Shown here in pieces: positions 37,392-49,111 of a stretch of 64,000 nucleotides of DNA. Both the position numbers and the translations under genes were made by a program. Each line of letters starts with the position of its first letter. The stretch's first letter is position 1. This DNA is from Dipylidium caninum (lineage: Eukaryota > Platyhelminthes > Cestoda > Cyclophyllidea > Dipylidiidae): positions 186,001 to 250,000 of the forward strand of contig QEYB01001327.1 of NCBI GenBank assembly GCA_017562135.1. Direction: 5' to 3'. Under the pieces are notes generated by a model that was given only the letters and a program-made list of their open reading frames with translations, searched no databases and had not been told where the DNA came from.

Positions 37392-39030
37392 CTAGCAAAT
37401 AACCAAAGGCGATATAGGTTTATGGCACAAGGCACACGAAGTAGAAAATGGGCTTCCTCTATTGGGTGGCAATGGACCAATAGGCACGTTCAGAATACTA
37501 CAAAAGAAACATCGTATTTACCCGAAATTCGAAACAAAATATCTGCAAAAACAGTTCCCCTCCGCGGATGAAACGACTAGTTGCACACGAAATTATTGCA
37601 AACATAATTAATTAGCGATAGGAATATGGAGTTAGAGGGTTGAGGCTTAAAAAAGCGATGGAAGTATAACCCCTCAGACCTCTCATACCTTTGACCTCCC
37701 TCTCATCAATCCCAATTTACGACCCCTATTCATTTATCTCAAATTCACCTCGCGTGAACTCACACATCGAAGACATTCTTGCCATTCTGCCAGGTACAGA
37801 CGACAATATCCATCCACTATACTTGCCCACTTGTGGGATATAAGCATCGCTTTCCTGCACTCCGAAAATGAAGACGCCACGGTACGTATAGACAAATTAG
37901 GATATGTGAAGTTGATGTCGATGTTGACATAGTGAATGAGAATTTATCAAGGCAGGTAGGATCGATGCTTTAGATCGATTGAGTGTGTCTGAACTTGCAC
38001 ATGTGTGGGTGTGCATTCCTGTCTACCTTATCTCGGAGTGTCTAGTTCTAATGCATTAGATGCTTTCGTATCTGAGTCCAACTGAGCCTTGGCAGGATTG
38101 GATGGGCCGCAACTTCGGGGGCAAGATACCTACTTTGCTTACTTATGGCATTGTCTCCCTGATAAAGTATCTCTTACCGCAGAAGTACTCCTTATCACTC
38201 AACGATGATATCGCCACTTCGGGGGCGTCTTCGAATATTGCGGCATCAAACGTTCCTCTTCCAGAATAGGCGGGTGTGTGTGCGTTCCCAGTAGACTCGT
38301 GAAGTCAGTGAGGCGTGCAACGGAGGCCTCAACCATAGTGCAAGTTGTCTCCCACCCAGTGCTGTGGTCACATATTTCGCATCACAAATGGCACTATTTT
38401 CTTTAGTCAACCTGTCTATTCTATTTTGGTGTACATCATCGCATGATTACATGATAAAACCTAAGTGTCGAAAATCAGCGTTCTCAAATTCGCGATCACG
38501 GAAATTAAAAATGTTCGAGGAACCCCACTAAGGTAGATATAGCAGTCTTCACAGCGGATCTGTCCTCTTTTTACGCTATTAAACGTATGTGTGAAACAAA
38601 TTTCGGCGGCTCTAATCGCAATTATCCTGGTTGCCGCAGAAGATGCGGAGGTAAATGCGAATCAGACTACGGAAAATGTAACTGATTTTGTCAACAAGTT
38701 CCAAACTCTGCCAAATCTTATAGAAATCGGTTAATTAATTAAATTCTTTCCCTCAGGCAATAAGTTGTTATTTCTCCAGTTCACATGAATAAATTGAGCA
38801 GTTAAACAAATTTCCCCTCCGTGTACACATTGATGCATTTACTCTTATGTATTGGTTCTGCTATTTTAAAATCAACGACTTTTTGTCCTGTTTTTAGCAA
38901 AATTTTGAATCAATTCATGCCATGTTTTTGTAGCAATAACACATAGTTAAAGCTTTTTTTTGAAAAATAGAGATACCGACGTCTGCCTTCCATACTTTAG
39001 TCCAGAAACTTATAATCTGCTCCTGCACAG
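37392..39030. other. 5' flank of T2, first copy
   Basis: This sequence lies upstream of the T2 start and presumably includes its promoter. No frame with a recognisable product was found. It matches 62727-64000 up to about 38660. The remaining roughly 370 bp, to the repeat join at 39030, have no counterpart in the window. Confidence 0.45.
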
Positions 39031-42000
39031 GGGGTGGATGAGATACGTGCATTGAACCTGGTGCAGGATATTTAAAGACTCTTGCCCTTGTTTAGTGCAA
39101 AGACAAATGGCACTGCGATAGTTATCCCTCATAACGACTAACATACTACTTAAAAGAAAATAAGCGCATTAACGCCGCCGATGACTCTTGAAGAAAAAAG
39201 AGTAAGTATTCCTTCTCTCCCCTCCCCTCCCCTCTTCTCCTATAGCCTGCGTATAACTGTTTTAATTTCAATTAAAAAGCCAAAAACAAGTTAGATCTCC
39301 TTCACTCATCACACAATGAATTGCACCAATGCCATTAAAAGTAACATTAACCCGAACCTGTGAGGTAGGCAGGGTTAGATGCAAAGTAAATAAAACCGCA
39401 AGCATTCTCCATTCACAAATGACGATGACCTTATTCTCTAAGGTATGAGGCACCAAGTCTAGAGCGGTGATATTGCCATAAAGGGTAACTTCTACGTGTA
39501 GGTTTAAAAGAATGAACGGGGATGGAGACGGAAAGAAAAGAACAAGTGTGCATGGCATTAGAAACATACGCTAAGATTTAAATAAAAGAGGCAACCTCAG
39601 GCCAAATTAGACTTACTTTTAATACTAGGTAATAAAGCTAATGGGAATGGGGAAAAGAGAGGAAAAATTTGGATGACAAAGCTCGAGAGTAGAGGCTAAT
39701 CACCAGGTTATCAAACAAATGTGGTCCTCAGCTTGGAGGCGCCCAAGTCCTCGATATGGCTCTTTCATAAATTAAAATAAAAACACTGACAACTCGGAAT
39801 GCGAACTGGACTATGACGTAAGAATGGTATGCAAAAGTGAATAAAGAAGGGATTATCTTCGTCAATTATCGCCTTTAGTGCCAGTTTGAATACGCCGGTC
39901 CCTCAATTAGCGTTAAGCTTTTGTTCCATTTACAGATGAGGTTTTATGTCCAAATTAAAACCAGAATTCATTAACGCGGACACCAACGAGCGGCTGCTTC
40001 ACAGATTACCAAATAACCAAGTAGGTCAAACTGACTCCTGACTGTTGGAAAATTCGCAAGTTTGGACTCTCCTCAACAATTATTAAGAGTTGTAGTGAAA
40101 GGGTACAATATTACCGATAGAAAGACACCAGTCTCTTTATCCACTGTGGTCTTGAAATATCTGTGATTATGGTGACTGAGTGATATGAAGAAAAAGCTGT
40201 TTGTTTAGTGCCCTCCAGCAACTCGTCCAGACTCATTTGAGAGGATGTCATGAGGACTTTGTTAATATGATGTTTCGGAAAAAAATCACCCGAAGCCGGC
40301 CTTATTAATAAGAAGGCACCTTTTCTAATATGGATGGTTTCAAATCCAAACGGAAGAAGTTTATAAATCACAGCAAGGTAATAATTAAAGAAACAAAATA
40401 AGAACCCCTACCGCCGGAAAGAACATTCACGCTGTAGGAGTCCGCAAAATATGACGATGAAAAACGCTGGCTGAAATTGGAAAACAGTCAGGGTCATTAA
40501 ATAAGAACTCTCAAAAAAACGGTGATTTGTGGAAGATTGGGAGAGGATATTAATGCGTACATTTCGGGCACTGGTTAGAATATGGCAGTCTTCGATTCAA
40601 CAAAAAACGAGAGGAAATCCTAAGGTCCCACATGACAATTTTGAAATTAAAATAAAATGGAACACAGGAAAAAAGGTACACAAGGAGGAAAATGCAGTCG
40701 AAAATTCAAAGAAATAATTAAAAGCACTGCGATCAACGCACCGAAGAGGAGCGTTGGCAATGAGTCCAGGATGAATTCAATGGAAACACCTAAAAGCCCC
40801 GTGGGGAGGAGCGGAAAATAGACATATTTCAATGAAATACAAGTGAAAAATGAGGAGGAGAAAATTAAGACCCAATTAAAGCCTGACACTACTTAAGCTC
40901 ATACTCATGAGTTATAGCACGCAAGCAAACACACACACAAAGTGTGGATTGAGAGTAGAAGTGACAAGGTGTATGAACTGCCAACTCTCAACATCATTCA
41001 CATATTCTTCTATCAACCAGCACTCATACCCCTACAGTAACGGGAAGGAGAATGCGGAAAAGGGGGCAAACACTAGTCAATTCATGAAAAGAAACCCAAA
41101 TTTCGCAGTTTGAAGATTAAAAAACACTACTGTAAACTTCTCACATCCGATACGGATGGGGCATTGGTAATCGGGTTGGAAAATATGAAACGTAAGTTGA
41201 ATATAAATAAAAACGCGAGATCGCAATTTCTCATATTGTCAATTGTATTCAATTAAAACAATTTCCTTTAGCATCTACGAATTTTCACCAACGATTGGAT
41301 TAATCATACATGCCTTCTGGAAAAAACTTTAGATTTAATAAACGATCCATCGTGTTTTATAACATCACCTAGATTCGTTGCACATTTTTCTCTTCAAAAT
41401 AATCCGTAAGTAGGAAAAAAGACAATAATCATTGGGTGATATATTAAGTGAATATGGAGGATGAGTCCAGTGAGCGTTGCAGCTTGCTTCTTCATAAGCT
41501 TCCCCTCATAACATGACATTCAAATTCACGGCAGTAGGACTCCGCCGATGTTATGGCTTCACCTTGTTGTATTTTTCGGTGGAAAGTTCGAACTGAGGAG
41601 TGTTGTACTGGGGATATTGTATTATCTATCCACTCACTTCACCGTGTCCGATTCGCACCATAAAACATTTCACTTTTTCATCACAAGTGAGGATTTGTGG
41701 TGTAAAAAACGGCGGAAATTTGTGTAATGCAAAAGAAGCAACAAAGATGCGCATCCGACCTTGAAGCGATCGCTCAATCATCCACAGTTAACGTCAATTC
41801 GTTGCCGATGGGTCCGGCACATTACGAGTCTTCCCTTTCCTAGTCTCTAGTCCGAACCCAAGTCTACGAATAGTTGTGCGCGGTGTGTGGATTAGATTCC
41901 ACAGACATCTTTAATTTTTTCTTGGTTACCAATATAGGGCGGTGGTCGCCTTCCATCTGCGGAACGCCGCCGTTGATGTTTCTCGAGGCTTGTTGAGCGG

Positions 42001-43527
42001 GACTATGAATAAAATTTTAACGGTTGGCATACAAGAAAAACTCGATGTGAATCAGACTTTGCTCCCCATCAGGTTTCGGAGAAAAAATAAAATTATATAA
42101 TGAGATACAAACACGAAACCATTTCAAGAAGTGAGTAAGAATACATTTAAAATTTATAATTAAAAATGTCGAGCGAACGTCACAATATATCTCTTCAATC
42201 TAAGCCAAACACAGACTAAACAAAAATGCCCGTTAACCATCCTTTCTCCCAGTAATTTCTCTTTGCAAGCAAACAAGGACTCGTACAAATGGAACAAGAT
42301 GCAAGCAGATCTGTAGCCTGAGGAAAACAATTTTACCCAAAGTTTTTGTACTACGCCTGCAAAAAGTAGGAGAGCACAATGCCGTAAAATGGGATATAAA
42401 AAAGTTACAAGCAAATCCAAGATTTTGAATATGCTACTTGGCAGGGGAACTCGTTCAAAAAGTGTCAGCATTAATGAATTCAATCAAGCTTGGATGTCCT
42501 AAAAGAGCATAGATAAAGTCAGTAAGTGGAGTTCACTTAATCTAGTCCTGGATTAATTAGGAAAAAAATTTCGCTTTTTGGCTACATGGCTGCCATACTC
42601 CCTTCCCATTGCAGTAAAGTAGATGCGCATAAACGGATAACGAAAGGCTGCATATAAGGGAGAAAGACTTACACCAAAAAGTTTATCAAGACCTTCTACT
42701 TGATAGTAAAAAATTGCGACATACTCGCCTAATAAGCTACCGGGAGTGGGTAGAAAGAGTAGTACCGATTTCGAAGCGATGATGATAGAAAAGGGTAGAC
42801 CGACCATGGCGACGGTTGTCTACAACCTCCTCACCATTGGTAGGGCAGAACGCTTTGGAAAATCCGTAACATCGGAGGTCTCCAATTCCTCCACAGCGCG
42901 AGCATAAAATGGACTTCTCTTGAAAGCACCAAAACATTGCTCCGAGGACAACAGACGTGTCAGCTGACGGCGGAAAGAGGATCGGTATGAATGAAGATTT
43001 GTGCATTATCACTTGTGGTAGCAGGCATGACTGCTGAAAATCAGTCTATGAATTAGTGAAAAAGTGCACCAAATGCATTGAATACAAAGTGGACACCGTA
43101 CAATGGGAATGCCGAATCAGACCTAAATAAGCAAATATCTATTGCCAACATAGAAAACCCGATCAAAAGAAATACGGAATGGTCATATGACGTCTAACTG
43201 ATCTTCAGCGCCTCATCACTGGACAATCTCTGAAAACGAGCTAATCATCTACGAACAACTTAAGCCGGCATGCATTAGGCACAAAGAGTCTCAAATGTGT
43301 TAATCCCATTGCCCCAGTATAGCATAGTACCTTGAAAATCAAAATCTAAGCACAAGTTAAAGGATACAGATGGGTTGTCCTAGGATAACTCACTTAAATC
43401 GACAGGTGAAGTCACGTCAAAATTATGACGAGGAAAAATTTCACAATGTTGAAGGTATTTTGCGGCAAAACCTTCATTATGTGAACCAAAAACGAACAAA
43501 AAAGTATAAACAGTAAAAATGTTGTAC
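39031..43527 (-). other. intronic part of the SNX13 second copy
   Basis: This corresponds to 7780-12244. It contains the same polypyrimidine tract (about 39213-39241) and the same candidate linker frames (40111-40371, and the FSSSYFADSYS stretch near 40.45k). No further exon can be tied in. PX and Nexin_C exons are absent because the repeat starts upstream of them. Confidence 0.5.
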
Positions 43528-46500
43528 ACTCATCTTCAAACCTCCATGAAACACGTTTGGATCAATTGACTCATGAAGGGTAGTTAAAGACCTCAAGCAT
43601 CGTTGAACTGTCGCCTCAGGAATCTGGGGAAGAGTTCGCATCACCAGATTACACATCGAAACACCGAAAGCACGGATACCCTCCATTGTCTCACGATCCT
43701 GAGGTGATATGGTGCCGTGATCCACTTCCATTTTCTCCATTGACTCCATACTTTCGTCCCATTCCGAGGCGGGGTCAAAATCGTCTCCTTCATCCGGCGC
43801 CCCACATGGGGCTGTGGTATTTGTGGTGGAGGCAGTGTTTGCGCTTGCTGAGGTGATTGACATCATCAACTCCTCCGAGTTTACACGATAGGCCTGGTTA
43901 AACAGAGAATCTTTTGTGCGAAAACAACTTATTGTCTCGTAAATAATGAACGGAAAGACACACCACGTCGACCTTATTAGATGGCAGTGCTTTCGTTAGC
44001 AAAATCATTTTATTCGAGTTGAAGTAAGAACTACGAGGAGCATGCAGATACTTATGTCAACAAGCCTCGAATTAATTCAACGGTCTACAACTAAGAATTT
44101 GAGGTGATGTTCCAGCTCATGGAGGGAAAAGGACCTTCGTGAGAAAATAGGAATGTATTCCAAAAGAAATGAACTGAAATGACCTACAAAACTGCCATCT
44201 TGCCATTGCCAACATTTAACAGTCATGGAAGCCTAATGGGCAGAAGAGTGGATCTGACATCAATTTTCGTCGGTGGTCCATTTTCGTAATCGAGTTCAAC
44301 ACTTTTCCCACTATATCGTCCGAGATAAATTATAATGGCAACATCGTTACTAGCGTCAAACGGATTCTTTTGATCGTTACTTTGCAATTAGCTGTAAGCC
44401 ACACAGCGAAGTCCAGTTCAAACAAGATAATTAGAGTACTTAATTTGAACACTCTCCTTAATAGGGACCACGTGAAGTCCGATGAAAGAGGTGAATCCGA
44501 TTGTTATACCTTAATTTTAGAATATTAGCCGCCGAACTGACATCTGAGATCAGAGCCAATCGAAAAACAGCCTAAGGCACCCGTGCTAAGAAAATGTGAG
44601 GAGAATGGAAGTAAGCGAGAAATTACTTTGAAGAAGGCTAAGGCTTTGTCCAATGCCAAAACTCGAAGTCAGGATTAATTATACCCGCAAGGAAGCATCA
44701 AAAAGCCCACAAAAAGTGACTTACAACGCAGTTCAAGTACAGACTGAGCAATGATTGTTCATTGATCGGACTGAGGAACTCTAAAAAGGACGGCGTAAAT
44801 AGAAAAATAAAAAGCGCTTCAAGTGGATACAATAAAAGCAAATGAGAAGGTCTAACCGAGAAAATTCGACACCGTCACGGTATTTGCCATCACCTCATCG
44901 AAAGTAAGATCGAGAGTAGTACGACTTAGGACATCAGGGCCCCGATTCTGCGGCAGCTGCCTATAATAAAACAAAAGATAAAGGCAGAATTATTTAAGAC
45001 GTAAAAGAATACAGTATGCAGGGATGCACACCATAAATGATGGATTAAAGTTGACGGAAAATTTGAAAATGAAGGTGAGGAAATAAGGCTAATCCCCGCA
45101 GCAGAATTAACTGTAACTACGAAAGTGTTTCTACACGCATAAGCTTGCTAAGTAGCATTAGGAGTCAGTGAGCTCACCTTCCTTTGTCTTCGTCTAGACG
45201 CCTAAGGAGACATGTCTTTTAAAAGCACAATTAAAAAATCAAAAAAGTAAATATCCATGTGGACGCTCCAAAGTTTGCCAGTGAATTTTGAAAAGGGAGG
45301 AGAGAAGTCAACAAGACTTACTCTTCGTCCCGACTTTTGAGCTAGTCCACGCTTGATCTGCGCAATTTGGGAGTTGCAGATGTTTTCCAAGAAAACCAAG
45401 CTATTCAGCTGAGCCTTTACCATCGTGTCTGTGAATGGAAAGTAAAGGTTCTCGAATATTCTCGGAAAGATAGAAAAACTTAAATCGCTACACACTTGCC
45501 ACGATGTTTAATTAATACAGAAGGGAGATTGTCACGATATGTCTATGCCATGACAAAAAGGTTGTGAAATTTTACAAAATTATCTGTGTTTTTGAAAGGT
45601 CTCACCTTTATTGTGAATTATTCGGGAGTGCTAGACGATGAATCAATGTTAGTAGCTCTTACATATCTCGTAGCAAACGGAAGGTTTTGTAACACTTAAA
45701 AAGGCAATATGTATGGAGTATTGCGCCCAGACAACCAGAAAGTTAACTTATCTTACAATATTTGCGCGGACTCCAAATATGTTATACGAAGCAGATGTTT
45801 GGAAACGTAAAAAAGGTCTAAATTGAGTTTAGCTACCTGTCTGAGTGATTTCAGCCCTTGGGACTCTCGTGTTAGAGGAAAAAGCAACGTCCATTAGCCG
45901 CCTTCCCAATTCTTACAAAAAATTAATAAAAAGCTGTTCTTCAAAATAACTGCGGAAAGATCTAAGTCTCCTCAAAATAAACGAAGCATTTCACATACTC
46001 TTTTTTCCGTATACTGAGAATATAATATGTAACCTAAATAATAGAAATTGTTTGACACACAATGATCAACCATCACGAGATTAATGATTGTTAGCAGACA
46101 GTTGACAATAAAGGATGGGAGTAGGCTTCCTCCAAACTCTACTTAGGCATACCATCATCACCACCAGAATCGCGACCACGCAACTTGACAGCAAACATCT
46201 CGATGCGCTCCTTAACCACTTGTAATTCATCCTCTCGCGTAGACATCCGTAAAGATTGGATAAAGTATGGACTAGCAAATGCAGACCCACTGCACTAAAG
46301 GCGACAATTCCATTTTTACTTAGGTCATAATCAGTACTAACCAATTTTATGATTGATTGGTTGACAAAGTCGGGATCAGCGAGAATGTTCACAGTGGGTA
46401 GCAGTACACCATTCACGAGTATCTCCTGCAAAGGAGCGGATTGAATAAGAAGTTATAATCTACCCTGAACAGATAGCGCACTGTTAATATTCGATAGTCG

Positions 46501-47338
46501 TCCTCAGGCATAATCGCGAAAAGAAATAAATCAGTAACTTTCCGAAGATGACCTCAAGAAGAGGGTTTTAAAATAAAGGCAACTTACTCATTTCTTTTTC
46601 CTTAGAAGTGCAAATATCTTCACGACAAACATGTTTTTCCATTTCTAATTCCTCATCGAAAAAGAGCTTAAGAAGACCTGAATGAAGATAGGAAGACAGA
46701 GAAGTAGCCAACCTTCAGGGTTAGCATTTGATTGCCTCTCCAAAGATCTACGATGAAGGCGAAGATGCTCTATTACCATGTTAGGAACACCTTCAATCAT
46801 GAAAGGCACCCAATCAATTCGCTGAGCTCTCTTTGAAACTTCGGTTAATAGTTGTGCCATCGTCGCATGCAATAGACGCGGGAATTGCGATTCATTTGTG
46901 AGTGGGGTATACCAACATCGGACGTAATCCGTTATTATGTAATCAAGCATCTATTCCCAAAAGTAAAGAGACAGTCATTTGTCGCAAACCTGATTTAGTA
47001 TAACGTCCAGTTCATGACACCCAGATATTGAATAATTACACTTGAGACGCGGTTGAGGCCCTTGAAAATCATCGATCTAGTTAAAAGTAGAATCTAACTT
47101 TGGCAGATATTTACCTCAACTAGTCCTCGTGAAACAGGAATCTTTTGTTTCAATGATACCCAATGTGTATCCGGCAAAAAGAGAAGAAAACTTAACGTGC
47201 AAAAATTAATCGCAGGATAAAAATTTACCCGGCGGCAAAAGTGAGGAAACCACAAATTAAATAAACGAAAATACCGACTCCATAAGCAAGGAGCGAACAC
47301 AACAAAGCCAGAACTGCCAAAGCTCGTAACGTAGCCAT
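43528..47338 (-). CDS. SNX13: SNX13 second copy, 5' half only (TM-PXA-partial RGS)
   Basis: Exons: 47229-47338 (MATLRALAVLALLCSLLAYG, a clean N-terminal membrane segment), 47115-47190, 46990-47076, 46713-46950, 46588-46677, 46464-46552, 46342-46425, 46153-46294, 45322-45428, 44857-44956, 44725-44770, 43528-43893. Exon lengths and phases agree through the first nine, so this copy gives the better N-terminus and PXA reading. Exon 44857-44956 seems to lack one T that copy 1 has, and the last exon has extra bases that change DPNVFMEVEDE and disturb the GAG/GTACAA donor. The 3' half of the gene (PX, Nexin_C) is missing because of the repeat boundary at 39031, so it could make only a truncated protein. 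Alternatively it is an allele misplaced by assembly. Confidence 0.75.
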
Positions 47339-49111
47339 CTCATCTCACTGATAAAGCATCGGCAATTACTAAAATGAATAGAAGCGAAAAACACATATGC
47401 ATGAATTCGAAATCAGTGACGACAGCAAATACAGCAAAAAATCAGCGATCTTTACCAGACAGCTAATGTGTAAAATAATAAGAAAAGGTAAAAATATTTT
47501 GCGGTTGCGTTTTATCCCTAAATACGGAAGGGTGGTTGGGTTGGTATGCATGAAGCTAGTACTTTCCTCATTCTTAATTAATGCAAATATTTAAAATGTA
47601 CGAAGAAAAATGGTTAACATCCAGCAAAGCATCCGGTATCTAGATAATGAAACTTGACGCATCCCAACCCATATACTCCAGCACTTGCAATCGGAACACG
47701 GAAACAAAATCCGCCGATTACCTCATTGACCTTGGAGTTAAATAAACACCTTTGTTCCATAAAGAATAAAGTTTTTCATTGACGTACCGACATGAGTTAT
47801 ACTAAGGCATTTTTTATATGACCATGGTTAGCTCCATGTTTGGATAGGTTTTAGGGCACTCAAATCCGGTGACGCAACACTCACTATACATATGAAAGTT
47901 TTCCGGTTTTTCAATTGCGTCTACTGAATTTGCTTAGCCAATTAGGGACCGATATAATTTAAACACCTCTGAACCATTGATGTCCCCTCTCCCGAACATA
48001 GATGGTAGGAACCAAACCGATTAGGCAAGGCTTGCTTCCTCGTGGCCCACTCCCCTCGAACCTTCGCAATGACAGAACACTACCCCCTCCCACATGGCCC
48101 TAATAGGGGCAAACCACCTACGTCCAACCACAATTTGGTAGATCCAGTCCGCCATCCCCTCAACCGCATCGCTTATTCGATTACACTAGGGGCCTCAGCG
48201 CATTATGTCAAGGGATGACCCTGATCATTCAACACACGGCCACGTAAACATACACGACGCGATACCTATCCCATGTAAATTGTATTAAAGGATGTAAGAA
48301 GTCAAACGGAAACTAAACAAAACACAAGCGCAAAACGGAAAGACACCCGAAAAAAAGTTTAAGGAGCGATGACACATCAACCAAAACCAATGCTCAAAAG
48401 GAACCTTGTGCCCAAATAATGACCGGATTCAATGTGTCGAGAAAACCCCTAAAGAGAAAGGATATCATATATTGATCTCGAAGTTGTTTCATTCCGCCAA
48501 TATTATTCAACTAATTAATGGAGAAATGTGCGCCGCTGCGTATAATAAGCATTAAACAATGATGCATTCCAGTCGTGTTAGTAAGATCTACTTCATCGAA
48601 ATTTCGATAAGATGTGGTGTAACAACGCTCAAAAGGTATTTAAATGAACTGGAATCCAAAGAACTTTATTATTTAAACATAAATTACGCGTTTTTCTTCA
48701 AAGTGGGCGTCAATCTTGTTTCGGAGACACAATATGCATGTCCTTGTTGCGAGGACAAGTGTAAAGAACTTGATTTGCGTTGATCCTTAATGTTATTTAA
48801 GGTAAATACCCTATAATAGAAATGAACGATGAAGAGTGGGCCAGGCAACCAGAACTCCTACATTAAATGGTTTAGAATCGTAATTATAGACAACATAGAA
48901 CAGGTTTCTCGGCGGTAATGTATATGGAAAGCTACATGCGCAAGATCGTAAATTCACAAGTCGCCATAAAATACGCGCTACACCGTTCTAAAGATTATAT
49001 CAACAATTTAATGGCCTACAACAAATAACGAGGCTACAACATAAACTTCGCAATTACTGGGCACGATTTTTAAAAAAAAATATACTTTAACTTACCTAAT
49101 TACGGTAGCGT
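47339..49111. other. spacer between SNX13 copy 2 and RRM gene
   Basis: This is the counterpart of 16067-17725. About 140 bp at roughly 47830-47970 are replaced by or added relative to copy 1. A 74-codon plus-strand frame at 48559-48783, ending in a cysteine cluster (CPCCEDKC), is open only here; the homologous stretch in copy 1 is interrupted, so I do not call it a gene. Confidence 0.45.

Larger units (their letters stand above)
7780..39030. repeat. 31-kb tandem segmental duplication, copy 1
   Basis: From GGGGTGGATGAG at 7780 the sequence matches that starting at 39031, in the same orientation and the same block order (SNX13 5' half, RRM/T1 region, T2 region). The last traceable match before the window edge is about 38660 against 64000. 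The offset is 31251 at the start, varies through block A, and drops to about 25.2-25.3 kb after the extra block-B copy. Similarity is patchy: identical stretches alternate with stretches differing by several per cent and by small indels. Confidence 0.9.

Noticed and set aside
36803..37480. 225-codon minus-strand frame
   Set aside because: It runs through the intron between the T2 start exon and RING exon. Only its last part contains RING residues, and the intact copy shows the real exons and phases.
48559..48783. 74-codon plus-strand frame ending in a cysteine cluster
   Set aside because: The homologous stretch in copy 1 (17167-17402) is interrupted, and there is no recognisable domain.
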